This document shows positions 22,324-34,792 of a stretch of DNA of 64,000 bases, piece after piece. How positions within the stretch are numbered: the stretch's first letter is position 1; each line of letters starts with the position of its first letter. Origin of the DNA: Tausonia pullulans. Lineage: Eukaryota > Basidiomycota > Tremellomycetes > Cystofilobasidiales > Mrakiaceae. The stretch spans positions 434,001 through 498,000 of the forward strand of contig OX637631.1 of the NCBI GenBank assembly GCA_951802195.1, given 5' to 3'. The notes below the pieces were generated by a model. The model searched no databases and was not told where the DNA came from. It saw only the letters and a program-made list of their open reading frames with translations. A program made the translations under genes and the position numbers.

Positions 22324-24943
22324 ATGTCCTCGTCCAGCCCCTCCATGATGCAGGCCTTCAAGGGGCCACCTCCCTTCCCCTCAGCCGAATCATCACAGAA
22401 CCGCGAGATCTGCCCTTCCCCGGCCCCGCTCACCTTCCCGTCGTCGTCCTCCCCTGATCCCCCGGCGACGACAGCCTACCCGGCGACCTCGGGCTCGACC
22501 AGATCTCGCACCGTCTCCTCGGGCGGCGGCGGCTCGCTCAAGGGGATGGCTCGCAAAGTGTCCCTCAAGAGGCTTTTCTCCTCGTCGGACAAGAAGGATC
22601 GAGACGGGGAGGGGCTCTCGCCGTCGACGATGGACAAGACCGAGAGCCAACGCTCGCCTTCCTCCCCGTCCACTGCATCTGACTTTGGGTCGATCGGTGC
22701 TTCTTCCTTGAGTCCCGGGGACTATCTTGGTTCCACCTATTCCTCTCCCCACAAAGACACTCGAAAGCGAACGAGGTCACTCCAAAACTTCTTCTCGGGC
22801 TCGCTGAACAGGTCTCCGTCCTCAAGCAAGAGCCGGAACCCGATGCCAGCGAGTCTGAATCAGCCGACGACGGCTGCCCCCGCCATAGCAAGTGTCGCTG
22901 TTGCTGCCGAGACGGCTCACGCGCATCTAGGAGACGCCCAGGCGGGGCTCGAGGCGACGGCCGAGGAGGATCGCATGAAGAGCGTCGAGATACAGCGGAC
23001 CAAGTGAGTCCTGGTCTCGGGCAGCGAGCGCGTGTCGAGACTTAGTGTATCTCGGGTTAACATTGCTTATCCACTCATTCTCTCGTAGATCGCAGTCCAC
23101 GTCTTCCACGCCCTCGCCTGCGTCCCCTGCCCGAGCCTCTCCCGCGGCTGTCACCCCAGACGTTCAAGCTTCTTCCCCTCGTCCGGCCTCACAACTCTCC
23201 ATCAACCGCGCCCCGCCTGCAGCCATGTCCAATCCCTACACGCTTAGCCAGCCAGCTCCTCCCCTCATTTACACCTCCGACTTGTACAAGACAACTCCCT
23301 TCCCGCAAGAGGCGGAAGTGGCGGAAAGCCACCACCACTCCCGTCCATCCTCGTCCAACTCCGGCCAGAACATCACCGCGCCGCTACCGTCGACGAACGA
23401 CTCACCTACAGCCGAAGCTCTCCTAACTTCTCTGACGGGGAACGGCGGCCAGCGCTCCTCTCAAGTGCGGAACAAGAGCAAAAGCGAGGTCATGAGGGAC
23501 CTTGGCTCTGGCCATTGGCTCGCGGGCAGCCCCGTCGCAGCCGAGTCGAGAGAGTCGCTCGACGTGTCGCCCCCGCCGGACGACTCACCCTCGCCTGTCC
23601 GGCCAGTAGAGCTATCGGAGGAGATGGGAACACTGGGGTACTCGAAGACGCGACCGATCGCTCTTGAGAAGGAGGCCGATAGCGGCTCAAGCCCGATACC
23701 AGACGTCGTCGAAGAGGAGAAGCCGGAGGGTGAGCAGAATGGCGTGCAGGCCGCCTTCGCTCAGCCATCCAGGATTATGAGGGCTGAGGAGGATGATGTG
23801 GTGGTCAAGGCGCATGAGACTGGGAAGGATGTCAAGGCGGCCCACGAGGATGATGAGCTGGACACGTCCAAGCCTGCTCCTCGTGCGTCCTTGAAGAATC
23901 TAATCGAGGGCGCACCTTCACCTACTCCGACTTCCTTACCAGCCCGCGAACAAACAACTGGCCCCGCCCAGACGGCCTCCATCTCATCATCGCCCCAGAA
24001 GACACTGTCACCTCAGCTGATCTCTCTTGAAGAGGCTTATCCTGCTCCCTGTCCTCCAACGGCGACCGACGACGAGCGTGATGAGGCCGCCGCCCGTACC
24101 AAGGAGAATTTTGTGGTTTTGAGCCCAGCCGTTCAGCTCGATTCATCGAAGACAATTGACAAGACGTCGAACAAGACCATCTCGGATGTCTCGGCTGCCC
24201 CTCCTATTCTATCGCGGGACTCGGTGTTTTCCTCCGTCACGACTGCCTCCAAGACTCCCTTGGCCTCTCCAACCTTTGGAATTCCGTCAGAGCGCGACCG
24301 CCCTAAGCCCCTCTCCGGCTCGTCCATTGGCGGCGGCGCTCCCACGGAGGCTTCTTCATCGCCCTCCGAGCCAACGTCCGCTCCGATCGCAGATCCTCCT
24401 TCGACACCCTCTCCCCCGAAGGACAGGTCCTTATCCTCCTCACCCATCTCGGCAAATCGCTCCGTAAAGAAGGAGGTCAGCTTCGCGGAACAGGATGAGG
24501 AAATCGGAGAGGCGACGGAGGGTCTCAAAGGCACGAAGACAGGCGTCGCAACGTCTCCCTCTTCCGGCGAGTTTCGCTCCTCCACCCAGCCTCCTCCCAG
24601 TTCTGCCCCCGACTTCACCGGCCCCTTCAGTACTGTACTTGAAGAGTCCAACTTGCACGGAGCGGCAGCCACTTCCCGCATCCCCTCGTTCACCGGCGCT
24701 TTTTCCTCACATCCATCCTCGCCTGGCGCTCCTACATCCGTCGTCTCGGCAGCAGCAGCGTCGAAGACCAAGACGGCTCCTACGCCTGTGCCCCCTGCTT
24801 CTGCTCCCGCTCCCACCTCCCTGGGCGCGACTGTCGTCGGCACAACCGCCTTGCTCGTCAAGGCTAGCGTGTTCTGGTTTGTCATCCCAGGGTGGTGGCT
24901 CGTCTTCCCCTGGCGAATCGGCCGGTGGGCGCTTGGCTTCTGA
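22324..24943 (+). CDS. Ser/Pro-rich protein with hydrophobic C-terminal anchor
   Basis: Two exons (22324-23003, 23089-24943) give 844 residues. Almost all of it is Ser/Pro/Thr-rich disorder with basic patches such as MARKVSLKRLFSSSDKK (about residues 73-89) and RKRTRSLQNFFSG. A short motif KKEVSFAEQDEE sits late in the protein. The last 40 residues switch to a hydrophobic stretch (VVGTTALLVKASVFWFVIPG followed by WWLVFPWRIGRWALGF) that ends at the C-terminus, like a tail anchor or hairpin. This suggests a cytosol-facing protein anchored in the ER, lipid-droplet or mitochondrial outer membrane. No enzymatic domain is recognised and I cannot name a family. Confidence 0.7.
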
Positions 24944-25270
24944 GAGGCAGAGTCGACATTGCCCTTTTTGAATATTGTACTTGCTCATGGCTCCTCTTTC
25001 GTCATATGATTCTGTTCCCTCTCCACATCTGTCCTTCGTCTAACATCTTCCATCGCGCTTAACTTGACCGTCTCTTCCGCAACCTCGACTTCTTTACTCC
25101 CCCGTAGTGATCTGCTTCAAGCATACGCATGCAAATATAAGACTTTGAAACAGTTCAAGGCGAACCAGAAGGTTGGAAAGAACTTCCTCTCAACGTAAAC
25201 TCCTTGTCCCCCTCCTTTCCCGCTTTTTTCTCCTTGTTCTCCCTTCTCCCCTTGTCTCCACGGGCCACGC
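24944..25270. other. Shared 3' flank of convergent genes
   Basis: This 327-bp gap, T/C-rich on the plus strand, lies between two convergent stop codons. It presumably holds both 3' UTRs; no other feature is seen. Confidence 0.5.
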
Positions 25271-28200
25271 TCATCGCCTCTCCTTGACGAAAAGGTGGAG
25301 AACGACAAAGCTGAGCGTCCCAAAGAGGGCGATCGTCCCGACAAGGAGGGCGACATCCGGGAACCAGAAGGCCTGAGGGTCAGAGCGGAAGCAACGTCAG
25401 AAATCGCTCATGAGGATGGGGGGAGGGAAGGATGAACCTGCGCTCGGAAGCCGAAGGTCGAAAGAATGGTCGCTCCCGGAACCTCAATGTCGATGCCATA
25501 CTGCAGGAAGAAAGAGCCAAGGCGATCAGTCTAGGTCATAAGCGGCGGCACAGCAGCGACGAAGTCGAGACTACCTTGTGGTCTTTGAGCTGGGTGAGCC
25601 GGAGCTCGTTAACGAGGAGGGCCTCGTAGGCTGCATGGAAGAAGGAGAATGTCATAAGGATCCGGACGGGGAGCGAGGATTGGTTGTAGTTCATGAGGAG
25701 ACCGCCGAAGAGGAGGCTGTTGGGCAGAGCGTTCTTGTTCAGCGGGGGGAGCGAAAAGTGAAAGGAACGGACGAGCGCTCACTTGTACAGCATCACCAGG
25801 CTGCCGATGAGATTGGCGAGACCCGTGTTCGGGACGGCGACCGAGATGAAGAGGACGACAGAGGCCGTCGCGAGGTTAAAGAGAACGAGAACGAGGATGA
25901 ACTTCCAAAACTCCACGATGTTTGGAACGAGCCCGACGAGGCCGTAGATGATGGAGCCGAGAAGGACCGAGGGGATGATACGGAGAGGAAGGATGTCGAA
26001 GAGAATCTTGGAGAGGAAGTAGGTGATCGGCGAGTAGTATCCGTTGGCCCGCTCGCGCATAAAGAGAAGCCGCTCGTTGGCGAAGAGGCCGAGAGAGGTG
26101 AGAGAGGAGAAAGCGAAAAGGGCAAGGATGAAGAAGAACAGGCCGAGCCGGTTTCTGGAGTAGGCAGGTCAGTTGACGCGTCGTCGCAAGGCAACAGAGA
26201 ACACTGACTGGAAGGAGCCAAGGTCGATTCCAATCGAGCGGTAGAGCAGAGCACAGAGGACTGCATAGAGCATCAGTCCAGCGATACCAGCGGAGCATCA
26301 AGATGGTATCGCCTCGACTCACGAGCAACGAGGATGGTCATCACAAAGTGGCCCGCCATGAGCATCGGGTTCCTGCATGCCAGATCATGTCAGCCGACCA
26401 GAACAAATGCGCTCGACTGAATCTTATTGCGGGCCACGGTACCTATAGAGATTTTTAAACGCCCTGCCGCTTAGGATAAAGAACTGCTGCCAGAAGGTCG
26501 CCTTCTTGTAACCCTTGAGCTCGCCTTCGTCCCAGCTCGTGTTACCCGCAGTGCCGTCCGTGACATTGGGGCCCGGTCCAGCGGCACGCGCTCCGGCGAT
26601 CTCGGCGCGAACGTCCGCGGCGACATCGCTCGACGCGTATTGTCCTATAAGGGTGGCGAGCTTCTCCGGCAGCGCACTTAGCACGGGCGTCGAGGGTGGT
26701 GCCGAGTTAGACGAGGAGATTCCGAAGACACGGGCGGCCTTGTCCTTCAAGCGCTTGAGAACGCCGCCCTTTGATTGCGCGTCGGCGTTGCTAGCGGGGC
26801 CAGCCGAGGAGGAGGGAGCCGATGAGGAGGGAGAGGATGGCCTCGGCTGCATTTGATGGCCCGCCTCGGGGTCCGTCTCTGTCGAAGAGGACGACGTGTC
26901 AACGAGGCGGGCGATATCGGCGGCTGCGGCCTTGCGGTCTTTGCGATCCGAGGACGACTCCTCCCCGGCAGCACGCATCGTAAGGTCGATAAGGAAGTCG
27001 GCGATGTTGAAACCAGGAGGGCACGGATGGCCAAGCGACTTGAAATACTCCTGACACTGGTCATACTCGCCCGAATAGACAACCTGGCCCTTAGCAAGTA
27101 GGATGAGCCGGTCGAAGAGGGCAACAATGTTGGAGCGGGGCTGGTGAATGGTGAAGACAACGGTGCGGTTATAGTCACGCGCGAGCGAGACGAGTGACTC
27201 AATAACGTTAAAAGCGTTGAAGGCGTCAAGGCCTGCCATCATGCAGCCTTGATTCAGCTCAAGAGGAAAGCCACCAGACGAGAGAACGCAACTCACCGCT
27301 CGTGGGTTCGTCGAGGAGCAGTACCGAGGGAGAGGTGACCAGCTCGCAGGCAATTGAGACACGACGCTTCTCGCCTCCGGAGATGGAGCGACGACCTGAT
27401 GGATCCGAAGCAAAGGATGAGTCAGGAAGAGACGTGGGTCAATCGCGCTTTGTGTGCTCACCAGATTCTCCGATCCGCGAGTCCTTGATGCCAAGGATGC
27501 CGAGCTCCTGCATCGTCTCGAGCGTTCGGAATTTCTTTGCCTCTAGGCTCATATCGCGCGGGAGGCGGAGCATGGCTGAACAAAGGACCGTCTCGTAAAC
27601 GGTGAGCGTGCTCATGAGAGTGTCCTCCTGGTCGACGAAACCGATGACTCGCTTGTAGGCTTCGCCATCACCAGACTGACGCAAGAAATGGAAGTATCAG
27701 CTCTGACAGCAGTCAGTCGAGGCTTACGCGGGCACAGGACACTCACGATTTTGCGGCCATTGACAAAAATGTCCCCCGAAACGATTCCCCGCTTGGCTTT
27801 GTGGGCGATAATATCGAGCAACGTCGATTTTCCCGCTCCTGAAGCGCCCATGATTGCCATAATCTGGCCCGGCTTGACCGACCCGGAAATCGAGGAGAGG
27901 ATCTGCTTGCTTGAGGCCGTGTAGGAGAGACCGGAGAACTGGAGAGTCGCGGGAACATGGTCCGACATGAGCTTGGCTGTCTCGTCCGCCGGGAGGTGGA
28001 TGGAACCGAAGCCGCCAGATTTTTTGGGCGCGCGACCGAGGTACCAAAAAACTATGGTAGAAGATAGGATAGAGGTTGGTTCAGAAGGAAAGGACAAAAG
28101 GACAGCGCTGAATCAAACAAGCCAGCCATGGACTGACGCAGACCACACACGAGAATAACAGCTCCCGCGGCGGCAGCGCTAGCTGCGACCCAGATACTGT

Positions 28201-30107
28201 TGTCGGGCCGTGTAGGCTTCTGTGAGGGATATCAGCTTTTGCGCGTGTGCGAGGACCGTCCTGACTTACCTCGTACCCGGGAATCATCGTGCTGTGAAGG
28301 CACTCGCCGCTGTCGCAATTGAGAGTGATGTAGGGGTCACCAAAGACAGTGTCGATGAGGTCATTCATTGCCGGCTCTTTGAACTGGCATCCCTTGCCGG
28401 TGGAGCAGGTGAACGAGCCGGGGCCCTTGACCTCCTCCTGAAGGAATTCGTCAATGCTGTAAAGTTAGGGGCATCTAGTCAGCGATATTCAAAGAACAGA
28501 ACGATGAACAACCTCGCACTTGACACTGCCGTCCTCGCCGCAGAGCATTCGACCAGGAACGCAGTCACATCGGATTTTGCCGCACTTGTACTCAGTGGCG
28601 TTGGCCTCAAATGTGCTCGTGAACTTCCAGTCGCATTCCTCGAGCGCGCAGTAGAACGACTCGCGCTCAGCGATCCAGAATTGGAAGTTGCACGTCTTGG
28701 CAGTCGTTTCCTTGTCGTTTTCGTCGTTGCCTCCCTTGGCGACAGCCTTGTGCTTCGGGTAGAGCGAAGAGAACGCGGACGAGGCTGGGCCCTCAGAACA
28801 GGAGAAAGTGACTTGGGGCCTCTTGCCGTTGAGCTCCTTGATGATCGCCGGATCTAGCAGAGGCTGGTCTTAGCCATCTCGCACACTCGTTATTAAAATC
28901 AACAGTGCAGACGAGCCACACGCACTCGTGACATCGCACATCTGGAAGTTCTCGCGGATCGTATTGCCGCCCTTGTAGCAGGTCATGTTGCCAGGCAGGT
29001 TGGGATCGGAGTAGTCAAATCCCGGAATCCTGAAATTGGCGCAGGCATCATTCGTCTGGCAGGCTGGAAGCAGCATGTCAGTTGTGCGAGGGTGAAAGAA
29101 AGAGCGATCAGAAGAGGCTCCTACTGTTGCAGTTGAGGCCACCCCAACCCTCATCGCACTGGCAGCTCGTGCCCTCCTTGCGCTGGTGCCTTTCCGCGCC
29201 ATCAGCGAGCGAGTCGCAGACTGAAAAATATTTCAGCCAATATGTCAGTAACACTGCAGTTAAACGGGAGAATCGTTGGTGCGATGGGTTCTCCTCATCG
29301 ACGGCGGTCGCGAATGCCTCGATCCGCGCTTCTTCGCGATATGCGTGTGGCGAGCTCCCATTGACACGAGCGTGTCGATGTATTTCACACGACTCGGTCG
29401 AACTCGTCCAATGATCCCAGTACCTTCCCTCCTCCAAGACAGAAGCGCTAGCGAAGCAACGACCACGACGACTCACGCGGCGTGAGGCAGTCCTGGCCTC
29501 CCCATCCAGGCGGGCATTTGCACTGCCCGTCAAACTGATTGCACTCTCCGAACTGGACAGGGAATAAGCAGCGAGCGCGTCAGATCGGAACCGCCTGAGT
29601 ACGCCGGAATCGATGACGAGCGTCGGTACGACGCGAACGGACCTGGCCGCAGGTGAACTTGGGGAGTAAGCAGTTGAAGCACTCGCACTCGTCCTTCTTC
29701 GGTGGAGCTGCGATGAGTAGCTGATCATCAGTCTGCATCATAGAGAGAGGGAAGGGAACAACGCACGAGGGATGAGCTGGGAGCAGGCGGCGGCCATAAG
29801 CAAAGGTGGGATCGGGCACAAGCGAGGGGGGAAGCCGGAAACGTCAACGCAAGAGGACGACATTGTCAGAGATCTTCTCTCCTCGAAGGAGTTTGGCTGA
29901 ATGACTAACAAGAGCATCGTCCCAAGAATTAGACACAAGCGCGCTCACGGGCGCCTGGCCAAAGACTCGGATCGGAGGTACACTGGATGAGTGGAGCTCG
30001 GGAGAAGGGACGGCCGAGCCATAGCTGGCAGAGGAGGCAACGGCCAGGGTGACGGGGAGGTGGAGAGCCGTCGCGGCCAGAGAGGCCAGAGGCAGAAGCA
30101 GCTGCAT
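25271..30107 (-). CDS. ADP1: ABCG-type transporter with EGF-like ectodomain (Adp1 homologue)
   Basis: Nineteen exons close in frame to 1149 residues: 30107-29949, 29896-29767, 29707-29643, 29552-29477, 29220-29125, 29063-28926, 28853-28520, 28456-28270, 28219-28144, 28051-27747, 27675-27462, 27395-27297, 27232-26443, 26372-26323, 26260-26209, 26154-25783, 25716-25575, 25500-25438, 25372-25271. The order is signal peptide, Cys-rich EGF-like repeats ([34 protein letters not shown]), a juxtamembrane domain, TM1 (about 404-421), then a nucleotide-binding domain with Walker [10 protein letters not shown] (489-497), signature SGGEKRR (599-605) and Walker [10 protein letters not shown]. An ABC2 membrane domain follows, ending in LHLFVKERR. 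Yeast ADP1 is the clear relative; its substrate is unknown. The limits of exons 1-2 are the least certain part. Confidence 0.93.
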
Positions 30108-30524
30108 TCTCTGGAAACTCTGCGCAGATGGAAGCTGGATCTGGTTAGGTTAATGGGGGTGGGTGTGTTGGCTAGGCTGGAGAGCGGTGGCGGGAAGGCG
30201 ATGATGGTGTGAGGATGGAGGGTTGCGACGCGCTAGCTGGCTTGGCTGGTCTCGGCGGAGGGCGAAAGGGCAAGACTGTGGCAACAGAGGGCCGTAACGA
30301 GACCTCATCGAGGGACGGACGATTTAGCAGTGAGATAAGTCGCCGTTGGCTTGTTTTATTGGAGTCATAAGACGAGAAAGGGCTTGCGTTATATAGGATA
30401 ACGTTACCAGGGAACGAGGAACGTGACTAAGCTCAAGCGGAACGGCTCCATGAACCTGAAAGTCAGTGTGAGTGCATGTCGAGTCACTTCCTAACCACCA
30501 CGGATCCTCTCATCCTGCAACCCC
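30108..30524. promoter_or_regulatory. Divergent promoter region, ADP1 / small unknown gene
   Basis: This 417-bp gap separates two outward-reading start codons, so it must carry both promoters. It is locally less GC-rich around 30340-30450. No specific factor site is claimed. Confidence 0.55.
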
Positions 30525-31310
30525 ATGTGGCAGCTCCGAGCGCCCCCAAACTTCTCGCGGCCTCATCTTCACGCCAGTGCGGCCACCCTCTCTGCCGACG
30601 ACGTCCCGGCCTTCTTCATCGACTCGCCGGACCAGGCAGTCCACGCAATTACCCGCCAGGCGCTCCTCCCTGGCCGGACCCAAACATACATGAACGCCTA
30701 CGCACACGGGGCGATCCGTAGCTTCATCGAACGGAGACTCGCCAAGAAGAACAGCAAGGCGACAACCTCTTCCAAGCTCGAAGTCCTTGAGAAGGTACCT
30801 GTAGTATCAGCCACTCTGTCTGACCTTGCGCCTACTCTGACTCTGCTATCCCACATTCATAGGAACTCGAACGAGCTAGGAAGGAGGGCCGCTCGGCAGC
30901 GGGAGTACCTGTGGATCCACAAGTTCTGGGAGAGACGTGAGTCGGGCTTTTGCGAAATCTACTGCGAACCCTTAGCAAATGACGCTCGATTGTGCCACCC
31001 AACCAAGGATTATTGCCCTCCGAGCTGAGGTGTGTAAGGTTCGAGATCTCAAAAGACCTTCAAAATATCTGACTCGGCGTCCACATTCGATAGTTCGGCT
31101 TACCACCCTCCAAGATTCACCACGCCTCCAGGTCGCGGCCGACCTCTCAGGACGTCTCCAACCCGGATGAGCCTCTCCCCATGTACCGGGCTCAGGCTGC
31201 TGCGAACTCTCAAGTCTCACTTGCACCCTCTTATCAAAGTGAGCTCCTCCTCGCAGATTTGAACCAATGAGTGTTGTGCTGACCTCCTATCTTTCTTAGC
31301 CATCATTTAG
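30525..31310 (+). CDS. Small basic protein of unknown function, five exons
   Basis: Exons 30525-30794, 30863-30936, 31008-31029, 31094-31238 and 31300-31310 join in frame to 173 residues. The N-terminus (MWQLRAPPNFSRPHLHASAA) is basic, lacks acidic residues and is Ser/Ala-rich, consistent with a mitochondrial presequence. A helical core (HAITRQALLPGRTQTYMNAY, then a Lys-rich helix) leads to LGETIIALRAEFGLPPSK across the short exon 3. The last exon encodes only the residues that complete YQTII. A mitochondrial ribosomal or assembly protein would fit the size and charge, but I do not recognise the family. It is divergent from the ABC transporter. Confidence 0.6.
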
Positions 31311-32742
31311 CATATATACAACTTGGCCGCCAATGTCTAATCGCGCACCTCTCACGTCCTTGCATTATGCTTATCCTCACCCCTTAGTTCCGTTTCTCGG
31401 CTGAGTGAGCATCTTGAGCTCGCTAGCTTTGGGCGTATCTCGCAGATAAACTCGCTCTCTCCCTGTATTCAGGAGAGACGAGGGCGTCCGTGCGAGATAT
31501 GGCTCTAACGCACTTCGGCCGACTTTGCGCGATCGTTCGGTCTCGCAGTCTGGCGAGCAAAGTCCCAGTCTCGTTCCCATCTGACATGATCTGCGTTGAT
31601 GGTTCTTAACATACAATATTATGCCCTGAGGGTTTGTTTGCATTTTCTTGGCCCATTGCGGCCCGCCTGGGAAGAAAGGATCAAGGAGAGGCAGTATAAG
31701 TGCAGGAGACGAGAGATCCAGACGAATCGGAGATGATGTCAGACTCGCTCGGCCACGTTTTGCAGATCGAAAGAGGAAGATCATCCCAAGACTTGTCTTC
31801 CACCGCACACCGACTAACTGAGGAGTGACACTCAGAGCTTCTCGGTGCAGTGCCAATCTCGGTTCTCCGCGTCACAAGAGAGGCTAGATCACGAAGAGAG
31901 AACTAAGATGGATTTCCCTCTCAGCTTTCACCGTGATGATTTCTCACTCGGTATCACGACTAGCGCAAGGTCCAAGGGGGCGGGAGGAAACGGCCGTTCC
32001 GGCCAGTTCGGGCCGCAACCTGAGTAAAGATGGGCGTTCGCTAGGCGACGGCCGCGACTTTATCCGACAAGCCCAGAATTCCCTACGACTCCTCTGCGCC
32101 ATAACATGGGAGTGGAGTCGAAACCGGGTCGGTCCATTAGGTGACGGAAGAGCAGAGCAGAGCCGAGACGCGCGCGTTGCGACGGCCGACGGCCTATCTT
32201 GAGCGCAAAGCCGCCGGTGCTCGAAAGCTGCACTAACGGCGGGAGGCCACGGCCGTCGTACTTTTCCTGCAAGAAAATGGAGAGCTGAGTCAGAGAGAGT
32301 AAAAGTAAACACTATGGGACCGAGAGCGAGCGAAGACGTGCCAGGCTCGTGGGGCGGCTAGGGCTTGTGAGCACAAGGCCTGGACCGACCCGCTCTGGTC
32401 GAATCGTGCATACGGCGCCTGATGAAGGACTAAGTTTGTCCCGTCTGATCATCCCGCTGCCTTTCGCTGCCTTTTGCCTGTCCTGCTGCGGACCCTTTGG
32501 CCGTTCGTCCGTCGATGAGCGAGACCTGATCCCGTCGGTTTGTGGGCTCGGTGTTCAGGAACGAAGTCATTCGTTCGCGGGTCGTTGGGGGCTGGTTCGT
32601 GTTCTTCCTGTTCTATCCATATGAAAGGGCAAGGCGAGAGCAACCAAGAAGTCTCATCCCAACCACATCCTCATCGAGCCCTCGCTCAAGTCTCCCTCTC
32701 CACTACCCTTCCCCTTCCCACCCCACCCCCTCTCTTATCAAC
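31311..32742. other. Intergenic with pyrimidine-rich leader at its right end
   Basis: No conserved coding blocks are seen on either strand. The last 60 bases (about 32680-32740) are pyrimidine-rich and lead into the transporter start. Confidence 0.45.
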
Positions 32743-34631
32743 ATGGCTGGAGGCGCCGGACCTCTCACTGGACAAGGATCTCTCCGCGGACCTTGGATGG
32801 TGAGTCGCTTGAGCTGACGCACACATGCATAGCAGATCCTGTCACTTACACGCCGGACGTGTCATCTTCTTTTCCACAGCAACGAAACTACATCCTCCCT
32901 TACATCCTCGTCACCTCCCTTTTCTTCCTCTGGGGTTTCGCTTACGGTCTCCTTGATGTCGTGAGTATCTAGCGACCAGTAATCGGCGCGCTTCATCTAG
33001 CCAGTTTCACGCCATGTCTGATACACCCTGCACTTGCTCACCCCTCTCTCCAGCTCAACAAGCACTTCCAAAACGTCCTCAAAATCACTAAGCTCCAGTC
33101 TACCGGTTTACAGGTCGCCTACTTCGGAATTGGATACTTCGCCTTCTCGCCCGTCGCCGCCATCGTCCTCCGCAGGTTTGGATACAAGAAGACCATCATC
33201 ATGGGTCTCAGCTTCTACTCGATCGGCGCCATCCTTTTCTGGCCTGTCGCCCATTTTGCCGGTCACTCTTCCAACTCAGCGATCTTCGCCGGCTTCGTCA
33301 TTTGCACCGGTGTTGTTGCTTGTGGTCTCGCCACCCTTGAGGTCACCGCCAACTCGTAAGCACAACGCCTCTCGAGTCTCTCCAACAAGAAACCTTTTTC
33401 CGACTGTCTTCTATCCTTCTCAGTTACGTCTCCGTCATGAAGCCTTCAGGACCAGCGGCTTTCCGTCTTCAGTTCTCGCAATCGTGGAACGGAGTCGCCT
33501 CGTTCTGCGGACCGTTCATCGCATCCAAGTACTTCTTCACCGGCAAGAACGCATCCAACCTCACCAACGTCCAGTTTGTCTACATGGCTGTTTCCGGACT
33601 TGGAATCGTCATGGCCCTCGCCTTCGCTTTCACTCGCCTCCCCGAGGTCTCTGAGGAGGACCTTCAGGCCGAAGCTGACGCCCTTGCTGAGGCCACCGGC
33701 GGACACGACGACGAGCAGCTCGCCAAGCCCTTCTGGAAACGTGAGCAGCAATTTCTCTTGTCTATGAGGCTGGTACTTATCCTTTCCCTCCAGAGGTCCG
33801 CCCTATTCTCGGCTTCGTCTGCCAGTTCATGTATGTTGGTGCGCAAGTCACCATTGGATCCTTCGCCATTAACTGTGAGCACCTGCCTCCTTTCCTCGCA
33901 TGCTTTCAAATGAGTATCTCCCTGACACAATTTTGCTAAACAGACATGTCCGAGGCCGCCGGATTTTCCGACCCCAAGGCTGCGAACTACCTCTCTTACT
34001 CGCTCATAATCTTTACGGTCTCCCGGTTCATCTCCACCGCCCTTCTAACCGTCTTTTCGGCACCCTTCCTCCTCATGGTCTGCGCCGCCCTTTGCGCCCT
34101 CTTCACCGCCCTCATGGGCTCCCTTGACGGCATTGGTGGAGTCGCCTGCCTGATGGCTACATATGCGGTGATGGCAATTCAGTATCCAGTCATTTTCGTC
34201 ATTTCCACCGAGGGCCTTGGTCGCCACACTCGCAGTGCGGCCGGTCTCCTTGTCCAGGGTGTTGCCGGTGGAGCCGTTTTCCCGCCAATCCAGGGTGCCA
34301 TCGCCGACCACTTCGGTACCAAGAAGTCGATGTGGCTCTCGTTCCCGGCCTTCCTTTACATTGTCGGCTTTGCGTACTGGCGCGTAAGTATCTGCTCGCT
34401 GTCTGTCCCCCGCGGAATCGCGCTGTTTCTGACCTTACTCTCTTCGTCTTCTTCTTTCAATCCCAGTGGGCTGCCAAGGGCCGCCATTTCACCCGCGCCG
34501 CCGAGGAGGCCCACGAGGCTCTCCTCGTTGGTGGACTCGGTGCTCCCGCTGTTGCTACGGCCCTCAGCCTCGAGGCCGGCAACAGCAAGGAGAAGGAGCT
34601 TGAGGCCGAGATCAAGCACATCGACTACTAA
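32743..34631 (+). CDS. L-fucose-permease-like MFS sugar transporter
   Basis: Seven exons (32743-32799, 32880-32960, 33054-33355, 33424-33740, 33794-33874, 33944-34383, 34467-34631) give 480 residues. About twelve hydrophobic segments fit the major facilitator fold. Family markers of the fucose:H+ symporter (FHS) group include LFFLWGFAYGLLDVLNKHFQ in TM1 and the following loop, and FGIGYFAFSPVAAIVLRRFGYKKTI in pieces around TM2-3 (GYFAFSPVAA, RRFGYKKT). The second half has LLVQGVAGGAVFPPIQGAIA followed by ADHFGTKKS. The N-terminus is short and cytosolic; the C-terminus is an Ala/Glu-rich cytosolic tail. Substrate is predicted only at sugar level (fucose, galactose or glucose by family). No sugar-catabolic genes sit beside it. 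It converges on the SURP gene 161 bp downstream. Confidence 0.88.
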
Positions 34632-34792
34632 GCCGCTTCGTTTTATGTTTTATGTTGTTTTGCTTTTTCTCATCATCTTTAGGGGGTCAACCGTGTCTTG
34701 CTTTTCCGTGTGCTTCACTCTTGATTTTTTTCTTCCTTTTCCTCCTCTACTCTCTGTGTAAACCTGAATATATAGTCATGCCCAAATATCAT

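Noticed and set aside
24133-24885. A 250-codon minus-strand frame opposite the Ser/Pro-rich gene
   Set aside because: A shadow of C-ending codon bias on the plus strand; no motifs and no splice structure of its own.
25717-25782. Acceptor immediately before AACGCTCTGCCC in the ABC transporter
   Set aside because: It would shift the frame; the acceptor after CCCAACAG restores the family sequence [10 protein letters not shown].
29108-29728. A 206-codon minus-strand frame inside the ABC transporter
   Set aside because: It is mostly intron sequence; only its end ([10 protein letters not shown]) belongs to an exon of the real gene.
31030-31042. tRNA B-box-like GGTTCGA near 31036
   Set aside because: No matching A-box or cloverleaf can be drawn around it and it lies within a good intron.
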